Shown here: positions 31,966-42,645 of the stretch, piece by piece | Position numbering within the stretch: the first letter of the stretch is position 1 | How the letters are laid out: every line of letters begins with the position of its first letter | NCBI GenBank assembly: GCA_030710605.1 | Contig: CP092863.1 | Span: forward strand, 116,812,680-116,876,679 | Length of the DNA: 64,000 nucleotides | Source of the DNA: Cordylochernes scorpioides | Lineage: Eukaryota > Arthropoda > Arachnida > Pseudoscorpiones > Chernetidae | Direction: 5' to 3' | Translations under genes and position numbers: made by a program | The notes under the pieces: generated by a model | Databases searched by the model: none | The model's input: the letters and a program-made list of their open reading frames with translations, nothing else | What the model was told of the DNA's origin: nothing

Positions 31966-32383
31966 TGTATATACTTTGACCTCTAAGAGTAGATATATTT
32001 AGTCACCTTCAGAAGCCGTTACCGACTTCAAGGGCAGGTGGGGGTTGTGCGGTCGAAGGTGTTCTACCCGGAACCCCCAGTAGGTACTGTACACGGGTTA
32101 TTCACTCCGAGGAAGTGTGGAGCCGGAAGCGGGGACCCCACCAAATGCACACACGAAGGTTAGAGGTCGCCCGACTTGACCTACAACCCAAGGTGACGAT
32201 TGGGGACAGACGCATTCTTCCAATATCCCCCCACTCTGATATAACTAATCCTTTCTGTCGGTCTGGTTGGAGGTTCACACCATTTTCTCTCTTTTAGCAT
32301 ACAGTAAAATATCACAACACACACTATTGAGATGAACATTGTATATACACATTGTATAAATATATAAATTTCCTCTGTCTGCT

Positions 32384-32387
<4 letters not shown>
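31966..32387. other. GC-richer stretch, unassigned
   Basis: 31985-32290 is markedly GC-richer than its neighbours. It has no motif I recognise and no long frame. Confidence 0.4.
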
Positions 32388-32420
<33 letters not shown>

Positions 32421-33015
32421 GATCGGCGACATCAAAGACTTTCCAATTCCTTAAGCTTTATCCATGAGTACATATATATATAGAAAGTCTTTGAAATCGC
32501 CGATCGTCTATTTTTTTAGGAGACAAAAGGGATTTTTTTTCAAACTTAGTCGAGTGCATTCAATAAAGGTCACTGTAATATCTTTCAGAGTTATTGTCTC
32601 AATCCCGATATACATGGTAAGAGGTACAACTTCCTTAAGTTTTGTCCATGAGTGTATATTGGTTATCTCGTGTGTCTTCAATAAAGGTCACTGTAATATC
32701 TTTCAGAGTTATTGTCTCAATCCCGATATACATGGTAAAAGGTACAACTTCCTTAAGTTTTGTCCATGAGTGTATATTGGTTATCTCGTGTGTCTTCAAT
32801 AAAGGTCACTGTAATATCTTTCAGAGTTATTGTCTCAATCCCGATATACATGGTAAAAGGTACAACTTCCTTAAGTTTTGTCCATGAGTGTGTATTGGTT
32901 ATCTCGTGTGTCTTCAATAAAGGTCACTGTAATATCTTTCAGAGTTATTATCTCAATCCCGATATACATGCTGAAAGGTAAAACTTCCTTAAGTTTTGCC
33001 CATGAGTGTATATAT
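32388..33015 (-). repeat. M1-derived array, 118-bp units, after a (TA)n tract
   Basis: A (TA)n run at 32388-32418 is followed by M1 3'-end pieces. Then come four minus-strand units, three spaced exactly 118 bp (equivalent points 32642, 32760 and 32878). The 118-bp monomer equals the 76-bp monomer plus 42 bp of the adjoining M1 body (ATCTCGTGTGTCTTCAATAA). Confidence 0.85.
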
Positions 33016-33129
33016 TATGCCCGATGTGAATATGTGCATAGGTTATGTGTGTGTCTCCACACATATAGATTCACTATATATCTTGACCCAGAATTCCGTT
33101 CTAAAGTGCCGGGGATATAAGCAGAATAA

Positions 33130-33330
33130 TTCAATACAAGAGTAGGGTGGTCTGGTGGATTAAATTGACGAAACTCCTGGTTGGATTCACCACTGATGAG
33201 CCAAGCCCCCCCCCCCTCAATATATTTTTATCATCCTAGTAGGAACACAGTAGAAAGCTATTTTATTTTTAAAAGATAAAATATCGTGCTAAAATAGTTA
33301 AACTTCTTATATATAGATGGCGTGCTAAAT
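33130..33330. mobile_element. Fold-back family FB, copy 6
   Basis: GGTCTGGTGGATTAAATTGA and CACCACTGATGAGCCAAGCC are followed by a C-run, then AATATATTTTTATC and the outer end ATATATAGATGGCGTGCTAA. Only the right half is present. Confidence 0.65.
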
Positions 33331-33354
33331 TCCCTATATTGCTATTATATCTAC

Positions 33355-33490
33355 TGCACTCATGGACAAAACTTAAGGAATTTTTAAATTTCAGCATGTA
33401 TATCGGGACAATAACTCTGAAAGATATTAAAGTGACCTTTATTGAATATACACGAGATAGCCAAGTGTAAACAAAATTGCATCTGAATCT
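33355..33490 (+). mobile_element. M1 MITE, 5' part
   Basis: ACTCATGGACAAAACTTAAG through CGAGATAGCCAAGTGTAAAC; the 3' end is missing. Confidence 0.65.
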
Positions 33491-33589
33491 TTAAATGAAA
33501 AAAAAAAATTAAGTGTTTGTCACTTTAAAGAAGTAAATAGATTTTGTAAAATTTAAACTAATTTTGAAGCGTATATGATAATTTTAGAA

Positions 33590-33840
33590 ATAAATCAATT
33601 TTCTACTGCCTTTACTGCAATGATAAAATAATGGGAGGGCCTGGCTCATCAGTGGTGAACCCTCCCAGCGGTTTCGCCAGTTTAATCTACCATACCGCTG
33701 TTATATTGAATTTTTTTGGGTTTTTCTCTTATACTGATACATTGCAGTAAGGGCAGTTGAACATTTTTCAAATTTTAAAAAGAATCATACACGTCAAAAT
33801 TAGTTCAAATTTCTCATAAGAGATGGCGCGCTAATGCACA
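33590..33840. mobile_element. Fold-back family FB, copy 7
   Basis: CTACTGCCTTTACTGCAATG, TGGGAGGGCCTGGCTCATCA, GTGAACCCTCCCAGCGG, then after about 90 bp CATTGCAGTAAGGGCAGTTG and the end GAGATGGCGCGCTAATG. Both arms are recognisable. Confidence 0.75.
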
Positions 33841-33863
33841 TATATGTAAATAAATTATGTATT

Positions 33864-34302
33864 AGAATTAGATACTAAAAGGCATATATTGGGTTGTATA
33901 AAATATTTATTTGCCAATATTTCGGCTGGCTGAATGCCAACCTTTATCAAGGCATTACATTTTTGTATACACAAACTCAGCGCCGCAGTGTTATAATATC
34001 ACAGTTGAAATCATTTAAAATACAAAGTAGGTGGGGGAAATATTTGCGCATGAAAAAAATTATTATAAAAATTACAATCAAAATAAGTTAAATATCTTAA
34101 AATATATTAAAGAAAAAATAATGAGGTCTATCTTAAATTTTAAAATATTTGTATTAAGTGCATAAAATAACACTATGCGGCTCTGAGTTTGTGTATACAA
34201 AAATGTAATACCTCGATAAAGGTTGGCATTCAGCCAGCCGAAATATTGGCAAATAAATATTTTATTCAATCCAATATATGTCTTTTTATTATCTAATGAT
34301 TT
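33864..34302. mobile_element. Fold-back hairpin family H3
   Basis: Arms of about 130 bp face each other. GGCATATATTGGGTTG, TTGCCAATATTTCGGCTGGC and CAACCTTTATCAAGGC are at the left, with complements at 34190-34302. The outer flank pairs continue into ATTAGATA on both sides. A smaller relative is at 44446-44622. Confidence 0.8.
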
Positions 34303-34699
34303 AAGTATGGATTGCTCTATTTTCAGAATGTATTAAAATGTATTCTAAAATTTTTCTATTTCAAATATTTTATGCTTTTAAATAACCTGGCTTACGAGTA
34401 TGGAATTTCTTATAGAAAATGTTCAAGTCACAGATATGGTTGTAAGAAGAAAAAAACCTCACACGTTGAATTTCTATGAGAATTATGTAACGTTAGAATT
34501 AATTCCCACCATGTAGCATCCACTGTTCATTTCCTTTCCCCTGCTGCCCTCTATAAATTTGATTTTGTTTGACCCTTGACCTAACGTGAGAGATATTTGT
34601 GGCGCAGAGATGGGGTTGTATATTTGGAACTGGTAACACTGCATATAGCGCCATTCTTTAATAGATTGATGTTTATAGATGGTAATCTTGCCGGGAGGT
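34303..34699. other. Unassigned
   Basis: No recognised gene or repeat. Confidence 0.4.
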
Positions 34700-34990
34700 A
34701 ATTGATCTAAAGAGACAAGGGTCGCCTCTCCCGTCAAAATAGACTTCTAAAACCAGACGCCATCTATTGACCGTCGCCGCAACTAGCGGCCTCGGGTCGG
34801 TGACAAAGCCACAACACCAGCTTTGGCAAACTGAAAAGCGTCCACCTAGAGACCATGGTTTCGGGCTAATGGCCCTCGTCACCGACTTTGTCACCGACCT
34901 GAGGCCGCTAGTTGCGGCGACGGTCAATAGATGGTGTCTGGTTTTAGACGTCTATTTTGTCGGCAGAGGCGACCCTTGTCTCTTTAGATT
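34700..34990. mobile_element. Palindromic hammerhead-element copy
   Basis: Arms 34708-34810 and 34890-34985 are inverted copies: AAAGAGACAAGGGTCGCC, CATCTATTGACCGTCGCCGC and GGCCTCGGGTCGGTGACAAA are at the left. The centre holds the 3' half of a hammerhead motif on the minus strand and GCTTTGGCAAACTGAAAAGC. Confidence 0.65.
34841..34890 (-). ncRNA. Hammerhead ribozyme-like motif, 5' core lost
   Basis: The minus strand reads GACGAGGGCCATTAGCCC, GAAACCATGGTC, then TCTAGGTGG. Stem II, GAAA, the ACC/GGT stem III and the GTC triplet are intact. The first core base is G, not C, and the stem I partner (CCTAGA) has been replaced at the palindrome junction. Inactive as it stands. Confidence 0.5.
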
Positions 34991-35319
34991 GATGTTTATC
35001 AAAAGTTCACCCTCCACACTCCATCTCTATTTGTTTTAACGTTACTGTTACGTGTTGAGGATCATTCCTTATTGAGGAGAGTGACAGCCAGTCACTGAAA
35101 CGTCGGGAATTAAATAAATCATTGGTTGATGTGGCAGCTGTGTTTCTTCTAAATATTAGATGTTGGTGAGTTCGTTCTTTTATAACGGATGGCGGGCTAG
35201 TGCATCGTAATATAATTGTTCGAATAAAAGACACAAATCGATATTTGCGGAAGAGCGATTGCTCGAAGCATATTATATATTTATAATTATATGTAATTCT
35301 ACTGTCCTAAAAGCTTATG

Positions 35320-35530
35320 TCCATAGTTCATCTAAAATACCCATTCGAAGAGTCATGCATCAGTATCACTATAAAAGGAAGTTCCAAAAATGCATTATAA
35401 CAGCGGTATGTTAGATTAAACTGGCGAAACCGCTGAGCCAGGCCCTCCCATTATTTTATCATTGCAGTAAGGGCAGTAGAAATTGTTTTATTTCAAAAAG
35501 AATATTACGCGTCTAAAATAGTTTCGTAAT
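35320..35530 (+). mobile_element. Fold-back family FB, copy 8 (internal deletion)
   Basis: It has CATCAGTATCACTATAAAAG, GGAAGTTCCAAAAATGCATT, then GGCGAAACCGCTGAGCCAGG. About 23 bp of the core are missing compared with copy 2. It ends ATTGCAGTAAGGGCAGTAG and AAAATAGTTTCG. Confidence 0.7.
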
Positions 35531-35759
35531 TTGAGTTTGTTCTTTCCCCCTCTTTTTAAGAAGGATATTGATTTTTTATTCATCCTAAGTAGTCGTAGCC
35601 ATGATATTCATGATGGGTAGGTAGGGAAACAATAGACTGGAGGACGAGGAGATGAAACGGTTTGCGAGAGATGTGAAGTGAGGGAGATATGGAGACATTT
35701 GAAATGATTTTATTGAAGATCAGTCAATTTTTACAAAAAATAATGATAATAGAAATGAA

Positions 35760-36117
35760 TAAATGATGGGAATGTACAATGGTTTTAGGAGCTAGGGAGG
35801 CTCCACCACCTTGATAAGGTTCTCCTCCAGACGAGAAGGGGGTCTTGTTGATATGGAGAGACCACGTGGCACATCTTCGGTAGAGGAAAGCACCGATGAC
35901 TTCGATATCTTGACACAGTCTTTATAAATCCTTGAAATTATCTTTAATGACCAACAAGATGTTCAACAGAACAAGAAAATGGTAGGGATGCAAATTTGGT
36001 ATTAGATAATAAGCCTTTATTTTTCTTAAATTCGTTACTTTGGTGTTGAAGCTCCGAATGGGAGAGCCACAAGTTCTGGAGCTGGGGTGAAGTTTTCGAG
36101 GTAAGTCCACTCTATAA
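35760..36117. repeat. Repeat R relative
   Basis: GGAGGCTCCACCACCTTGAT, GGTTCTCCTCCAGACGAG and GGGGGTCTTGTTGAT match the R core. The ACTTTGGTGTTGAAGCTCCG string near 36036 has a relative at about 52996. Possibly part of a degraded LTR. Confidence 0.45.
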
Positions 36118-37451
36118 TCTACTTATATAATTGCCTTATTCTGAAGCTCACGGATAGAATGCGCGCCCATTGGCTGCCGGCGAACACGTGTCCTCCCTGC
36201 CCCCCTCTAGACAACCCTGTTATCAGCAGTGTGATACATCCACCTGTCTATACAGACCACCCTGTCTATAGCGACCACTGACCACCCTGCCTATAGCGAC
36301 CACTCTAGACAACCCTGTTATCAGCTGTGTGATACATCCACCTGTCTATACAGACCACCCTGTATATAGCGGCCATTCCAGATAACCCTGTTATCAGCTG
36401 TGTGATACATACACCTGTCTATAGCGGCCACTCTAGACAACCCTGTTATCAGCTGTGTGATACATCCACCTGTCTATACAGACCACCCTGTCTATAGCGG
36501 TCACTTTAGGCAACCCTGTTATCAGCTGTGTGTTACATTCACCTGTCTATAGCGGCCACTCTAGACAACCCTGCTATCAGCTGTGTGATACATCCACCTG
36601 TCTATACAGACTACCCTGTCTATAGCGGCCACTCTAGACAACCCTGTTATCAGCTGTGTGATACATCCACCTGTCTATACAGACCACCCTGTATATAGCG
36701 GCCATTCCAGATAACCCTGTTATCAGCTGTGTGATACATACACCTGTCTATAGCGGCCACTCTAGACAACCCTGTTATCAGCTGTGTGATACATCCACCT
36801 GTCTATACAGACCACCCTGTCTATAGCGGCCACTCTAGACAACCCTGTTATCAGCTGTGTGTTACATTCACCTGTCTATACAGACCACCCTGTCTATAGC
36901 GGCCACTCTAGACAACCCTGTTATCAGCTGTGTGATACATCCACCGGTCTATACAGACCACTCTGTCTATAGCGGTCACTTTAGGCAACCCTGTTATCAG
37001 CTGTGTGTTACATTCACCTGTCTATAGCGGCCACTCTAGACAACCCTGCTATCAGCTGTGTGATACATCCACCTGTCTATACAGACCACCCTGTCTATAG
37101 CGGCCACTCTAGACAACCCTGTTATCAGCTGTGTGATACATCCACCTGTCTATACAGACCACCCTGTATATAGCGGCCATTCCAGATAACCCTGTTATCA
37201 GCTGTGTGATACATACACCTGTCTATAGCGGCCACTCTAGACAACCCTGTTATCAGCTGTGTGATACATCCACCTGTCTATACAGACCACCCTGTCTATA
37301 GCGGCCACTCTAGACAACCCTGTTATCAGCTGTGTGTTAGATTCACCTGTCTATACAGACCACCCTGTCTATAGCGACCACCCAAGACAACGTTTTAAAA
37401 ACATATCCGCACTCGGGTAAAACCCGGGCGTTGCCCGGGCCATTCGTCTAG
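36118..37451 (+). mobile_element. Non-autonomous Helitron filled with a minisatellite
   Basis: The 5' end is TCTACTTATATAATTGCC at 36118, preceded by A. The 3' end is a perfect GC hairpin (CCCGGGCGTTGCCCGGG), nine bases, then CTAG at 37448-37451, followed by T. TC...CTRR ends, a terminal hairpin and insertion between A and T are the Helitron signature. No helicase or Rep domain is present. The interior is almost entirely tandem repeat, a known habit of some non-autonomous animal Helitrons. The minus-strand element at 15142 has the same 3' end. Confidence 0.8.
36205..37385 (+). repeat. Minisatellite of 73- and 54-bp units
   Basis: The long unit runs from CACTCTAGACAACCCTGTTA through ATCAGCTGTGTGATACATCC and ACCTGTCTATACAGACCACC to GTCTATAGCGGC, 73 bp. 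A 54-bp version lacks CAGACCACCCTGTCTATA. Marker variants such as TCACTTTAGG recur at 36501 and 36976, so a higher-order period of about 475 bp overlies the short one. Confidence 0.85.
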
Positions 37452-38500
37452 TTATACAATAATCATCTTTATTTTTATAAATTTTCAGTACAAAGTCCAC
37501 GTCAAACGATGTTAAAGGATTCTAAAAGTGAGCAATAGATAAAGATGTATCTATCCAGAGAACCACCACAATATTTACAGTCTCAGGTCGTGGAACTCCC
37601 AGTTTACAGAAAGTATTGTACAAGCCATTATATCCTATATAAGGTTTATAATCTTGTAGCGTCCTCTCATTGATTATATCAGCCATGAGCTATGGCTGCT
37701 ATATGTTATCGGTAATTCTGTTCTCTACAATTCTGTAATTTGACATTTTGGTGTTAGTCATATTGACGCGTAGAATAGTTACCAGGAGAAGTAAATAGAA
37801 AGGAAACTTTTTTACTTCCGAACGGTATACCTATAAAATTGTAGATACGCACATTTATATAGAAATCACAATTCAAAACCAAACTATGCAAATCCAATTA
37901 AAACTAAAACTTGAAATTATGTAAATAATATAAATAAACTTCGCTACAATATTATTGTAAGGTTGCTTTCTGGGTTCGAATTGAATTTATTTCCTAAACT
38001 TTTTGTCAGAATGGTGTCTTCTGAGAATAATAATGTAAAGATTGAAATTGTTTAGATTTACTTAATGAGAAAAGTGACGTGTGTTTTAAGATAGAGGAAA
38101 ATTTGATATATAATGCCGATCTATCGCTCTAATTGTTTTACTTTATTGAATCTCTGATATTGTCAGAGGTAGAAATACGTGGGGAAGACCTGGCAATTTA
38201 TTTTGATAAAAGAAACAATTCAAACTTATTTACATATAAGAACAGAGAGGTGATGAGACTAATTTGCTGTGAGAGAGATTAACAAAAAAATTAAAATATT
38301 GTAGCAAAGTATATTTATTATATCTTATACACTTGTTTATATATTATGTGTATATACATGTAGGATGGTTGTTGCGTGAAGTGTTGGTGTGGCTTGTGGA
38401 AAGGCTGCTGATAAAATTATAATTAAAATTAATTTATTTAAAGCAAGAAATTATAAAGGGAAAAGAAACAACGGTTGAAGTAACGGCCGTCGGCTCTAGC
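37452..38500. other. AT-rich, unassigned
   Basis: No recognised gene or repeat between the Helitron and the GC-rich patch. Confidence 0.45.
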
Positions 38501-38705
38501 CTTGTTGTTTACCGCCTGAGTGCCAGATCCAGTGTCAGAAGAAGCCAGCCGCTAGAAAGTTCCGGATGACGCCCGCGCATGCGTAGTGACGTGCTCTCGA
38601 AACACGTGCTTGCCGAGGCATAGTGGGGCCGCCATTTTTCTGCCCGTATGTGTTTTGAAGCTTTGTCCCAGTTCGCTGAAGCAAAGTGCGGTCGCCACAT
38701 ACATA
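38480..38705 (-). promoter_or_regulatory. GC/CpG-rich promoter-like patch
   Basis: A GC-rich island in AT-rich DNA holds closely spaced motifs: TTCCGG (38560-38565, ETS-like), GCGCATGCG (38575-38583, NRF-1-like), TGACGTG (38587-38593, CRE-like), CACGTG (38603-38608, E-box) and GCCGCCATTTT (38628-38638, YY1-like). The YY1 motif reads AAAATGGCGGC on the minus strand, the usual sense orientation just past a start site, so transcription would run leftward. The ATG in that motif opens only a short frame. Whether it drives a gene or a transposon is unknown. Confidence 0.4.
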
Positions 38706-38899
38706 TTATTAAAAATAAATAATTCAGGGATAATTTAAATGTTACATTGCTCCTTCCTTATAGAGAGCTGTGGCTTCACAGCTAGATTGGTTATTCCTAA
38801 GCCAAAGATTCCATGACGTTTACGTCTTGGTCCTCTTGTTCAGATCGGCCGTGGTACGGTTTCATCCTCAAGACGTAACAAAGAGATAGTAATTTCTAA

Positions 38900-39190
38900 A
38901 AAGACAAATATCACCTCTCTCGTCAAAATAGACGTCAAAGCTAGACGCCATCTATTGACCGTCGCCGCAAACTAGCGGCCTCAGGTCTGTGACAAAGCCA
39001 CAACACCAGCTTTGGAAAACTGAAAAGCGTCAACCTAGAGGCCGTGGTTTCGAGCTAATGGCCCTCGTCAGTCTAGGGCGGACTTCATTCTAAGAGATCC
39101 ACACGGGATCTAATGGAATATTCACAATCTGCCAAAGAGGTGTTTAGCTGGTGAAGTGGCTGGGCCAAATCTATGGCTAAAATCTATATA
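38900..39190 (-). mobile_element. Hammerhead-element copy
   Basis: Reverse-strand copy containing the AGACGCCATCTATTGACCGT block, GTGACAAAGCCACAACACCA, the ribozyme-like core, and the CCAAAGAGGTGTTTAGCTGG tail block seen in 12900-12930. Confidence 0.65.
39030..39080 (-). ncRNA. Hammerhead ribozyme-like motif, cleavage triplet mutated
   Basis: On the minus strand CCCTAGA (stem I) is followed by CTGACGA, stem II GGGC/GCTC, GAAA, ACC, then GGCC in place of GGTC, and TCTAGG, which pairs perfectly with the first strand. The conserved core is complete, but the U of the cleavage triplet is C and one stem II pair is lost, so self-cleavage is unlikely. Confidence 0.55.
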
Positions 39191-39408
39191 ATAATATGTT
39201 ATTCAAAATGTCCTGTTACAATATATCATTGAATTATAGACACACTTTGATATCACCCCAAACCACGAAGAATGCCGTTTTTTTAAACCTTATCTTAGGA
39301 GTTCCCAATCCGGAAAATGCAATTAATCATCCCGATATATAATTAGTATATCGTTTTAAAAAAGTATTTTATCTTCATTTTCCTCAATCCTAGAATACCG
39401 GAATGACC

Positions 39409-40317
39409 ACTCATGGACAAAACTTAAGGAAGTTGTACCTTTCAGCATGTATATCGGGATTCAGACAATAACTCTGAAAGATACACTCATGGACAAAACT
39501 TAAGGAAGTTGTACCTTTCAGCATGTATATCGGGATTCAGACAATAACTCTGAAAGATACACTCATGGACAAAACTTAAGGAAGTTGTACCTTTCAGCAT
39601 GTATATCGGGATTCAGACAATAACTCTGAAAGATACACTCATGGACAAAACTTAAGGAAGTTGTACCTTTTAGCATGTATATCGGGATTCAGACAATAAC
39701 TCTGAAAGATACACTCATGGACAAAACTTAAGGAAGTTGTACCTTTCAGCATGTATATCGGGATTCAGACAATAACTCTGAAAGATACACTCATGGACAA
39801 AACTTAAGGAAGTTGTACCTTTTAGCATGTATATCGGGATTCAGACAATAACTCTGAAAGATACACTCATGGACAAAACTTAAGGAAGTTGTACCTTTCA
39901 GCATGTATATCGGGATTCAGACAATAACTCTGAAAGATACACTCATGGACAAAACTTAAGGAAGTTGTACCTTTCAGCATGTATATCGGGATTCAGACAA
40001 TAACTCTGAAAGATACACTCATGGACAAAACTTAAGGAAGTTGTACCTTTCAGCATGTATATCGGGATTCAGACAATAACTCTGAAAGATACACTCATGG
40101 ACAAAACTTAAGGAAGTTGTACCTTTTAGCATGTATATCGGGATTGAGACAATAACTCTGAAAGATACACTCATGGACAAAACTTAAGGAAGTTGTACCT
40201 TTTAGCATGTATATCGGGATTGAGACAATAACTCTGAAAGATACACTCATGGACAAAACTTAAGGAAGTTGTACCTTTTAGCGTGTATATCGGGATTCAG
40301 ACAATAACTCTGAAAGA
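39409..40317 (+). repeat. M1-derived array, twelve 76-bp units
   Basis: ACTCATGGACAAAACTTAAG recurs at 39409 and then every 76 bp to 40245. Units are almost identical, varying mainly at TTTCAGC/TTTTAGC and GATTCAG/GATTGAG. Each unit is the first 76 bp of the M1 MITE and joins the next at GATA-CACTC, that is, at a TA. Confidence 0.95.
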
Positions 40318-40339
40318 GAGAGAATACGGGCTACTAACC

Positions 40340-40435
40340 AAAGTATGATTTTTGAGCCCCAAAAATGAATGTAACAATCAGACAAACCACAATACACTGT
40401 AGCAAAGTACCAAGGTGCTACACGCCACACCAAGG
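40340..40435 (+). repeat. Dispersed repeat shared with 24500-24605
   Basis: GCTACTAACCAAAGTATGAT and GTAGCAAAGTACCAAGGTGC are the reverse complement of the 24500 copy with a few changes. Confidence 0.6.
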
Positions 40436-40539
40436 TCGTTCAAGAAAGGTTAGATTCCCCAGGCCAGGGAGGATAAGAGAAGTACAGGTGTTGATTAGAT
40501 AAGAAGTGTAAATAAAACAGGAGTAATTTAACAGGTACT

Positions 40540-40700
40540 ATAAATAACTCTGAAATATATTACAGTGACCTTTATTGAAGACACACAAGATAACCAAGTG
40601 TAAACAAAATTATATTCTTATTAAAAAAAAAATCATAAATAAATAGACGACCGGCGATATCGAAGACTTTCCAATTCCATAAGTGTTGTACATGACTGTA
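40540..40700 (+). mobile_element. M1 MITE, 3' part
   Basis: Body from TTACAGTGACCTTTATTGAA through CAAGATAACCAAGTG, AGACGACCGGCGATATC and a worn inverse end. A related 3' piece lies at 42390-42475. Confidence 0.6.
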
Positions 40701-40971
40701 TATATATATAGGGAAGGATTTACAGTATTTGATGAATATGTAATAGTTAAATTTATTCCTATGTTTTGTATAATTGTTAAATATTGCGTTTTTCTTTCAT
40801 TTGAGATATTATTTATAGTTGGTTGTGGGAGTTATTTTTAAATCAAGAGTTAATATAGTTCTCCTGTAGAAGAATCTTCTCTAATCCCTCGAAAGCTAGA
40901 GATATTTTTGATGGGCATATTTGATTCACAATATATTTGATTGAAACGTTCTAAATTTCCTGTTCCTGTTC

Positions 40972-41150
40972 CAAAATCACGTTATTAGGTACCACTCAAC
41001 AAGAACAACCTAGTTTTTGATATTTGTAACAATGAATGATATGTGAAGGTTATTCATATATTAAACAAAATGTTAACACGGGATTCAATCCCAGTTCATG
41101 ACCGTCGGGAATCGAGGGTGTTACCCACTCGTCCACCGACTTCTTTTTTC
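40972..41150 (-). mobile_element. SINE-2 copy with tRNA-like head
   Basis: On the minus strand GTCGGTGGACGAGTGGGTAA opens a tRNA-like head with B-box-like GGGATTGAATCCCG, then GTTAACATTTTGTTTAATAT and a TTGTTGAGTGGTACC tail. A second copy is at 42476-42645, in the same orientation. Confidence 0.65.
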
Positions 41151-41563
41151 TTTTTGTTCTAAATTTCTTAGGAAAAACTATACCTTCTGATTTTTTAAAA
41201 TTAACAAAACCAACTTCTCGTAGAACTTTGACCACCGTATATTGATGGTATTTTGGTGTTTATGTTAAACGTAGGTACTGGATAAAGAAAGTTTGTCGGT
41301 CCACTTCCGTCTCTACTTTCTAACCCGTTTGATATTCCACCGCCGCCTTCTACATGGTGAGTTATGTCTATGCTCTACTTTCTGTGGTGATTTCTGATGT
41401 ATCCTTCCGCAGTGACACGGATTAAAGTAGGAATTGCCTTTGGGCGAATACAACTTTCTATTCTTCCTTCTTCTGATACATAGGAAATGAAGTTCACTTT
41501 TCAACACTACGTTTCTTGTCTTTCGTATCGAATCATATCTTTATCATAATAAAACTAAAATAA

Positions 41564-42300
41564 AAAATGCATGTATAGACACGTGGTTTACTTGGAGTAA
41601 AAGTAGTTCTCTAACCTCTATGAGTATCATAGCCTTTACAATGTGTACTTTGGATAAGAAAGATAAAAGCAACTCCGCCTTTGCCGGTCCCAAGCCCGGA
41701 TGAAAATGGAGGAAGGGGAGCAGTAACAAGCTTGCTAAAAGCCCTGGGCTCAGCTGGCTCGGCTAATAGTACCCTGTAAGGGCTCCAGAGATACAGGATG
41801 TACTCCATTTAGAAGCGGCTGTACATGGTGTCTGTTCCTCGTGTCAGAGGCGGTCATTTCATATTGGAGCTAAGTCAGTGGACTGCCACTGAGTAGTGCT
41901 CCCAGTCTTAATGACAAAGGCATTCTACTTAACCCAGTCATGATGGTTGAAGAAAAAGAAAGCACAGAGAGACACCAAGAGATAAAATAATATATAAAAA
42001 GAACTACAGCGCGGGATAAAAACGTCCGAAATAGACTAAAAGAAACATCCGGGTCTAATAAAACCCTCAAACACAAACATAAATTTGCATAGTGGCTGAA
42101 GTGATCCTCGGCCCAGTGAGCCTTTGTTTGCCGCGGTACTCCAGAGCGGGCGAGGTCAGTGGGCGCCTCCACTGTACAGGATGTGTCTCTGTTTTGTTGG
42201 CATATTTCGTCTATTGACGCCGAGGGAGTAACCTGAAAAAACATCACTTTTACCCCAAAATTGGTAAGCTTTCGAACATGGATCTCCAACAAGTCGTTCT
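41564..42300 (-). repeat. SINE-1 tail fragment and dispersed repeat K
   Basis: 41564-41670 is a worn plus-strand SINE-1 tail. From about 41750, K carries ACCCTGTAAGGGCTCCAGAG, CATGGTGTCTGTTCCTCGTG and CACTGAGTAGTGCTCCCAGT, then GACACCAAGAGATAAAATAA. The same order recurs at 52440-52900. The 140-codon minus-strand frame at 41870-42292 shows no known domain. Confidence 0.55.
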
Positions 42301-42475
42301 TTTATAACTATAACTACAAATTATATACATACATATATATAGATTTAAAAAAAAATTCATATCAATTGATTTAAATATCCTGGAAATAACCAAGTGTAAG
42401 CAAATTTGCCTCTGTCTCTCCTTCAAAAAAAGGCGACCGGCGATATCAAAGACTTTTCGTTTCCTTATGTTCCAA

Positions 42476-42645
42476 AATCACTTTATCAGGTACCACTCAA
42501 CAAGAGCAACCTAGTTTATGATATTTACAACAATGAATGTGAAGGTTATTCACATATTAAACAAAATGTTAACGCGGGATTCAATCCCGGTTCATGACTG
42601 TCGGGAATCGAGGGTGTTATCTACTCGTCCACCGACTCTTTTATT
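42476..42645 (-). mobile_element. SINE-2, second copy
   Basis: It matches 40972-41150 almost base for base through the tRNA-like head (GTCGGTGGACGAGTAGATAA) and tail. A third tail fragment follows at 42655-42760 (TTTATTAGGTGCCGCTCAA). Confidence 0.65.

Noticed and set aside
41050..41150. A genuine tRNA gene
   Set aside because: The cloverleaf is incomplete and the same sequence with tail recurs at 42476, so it is a SINE head.
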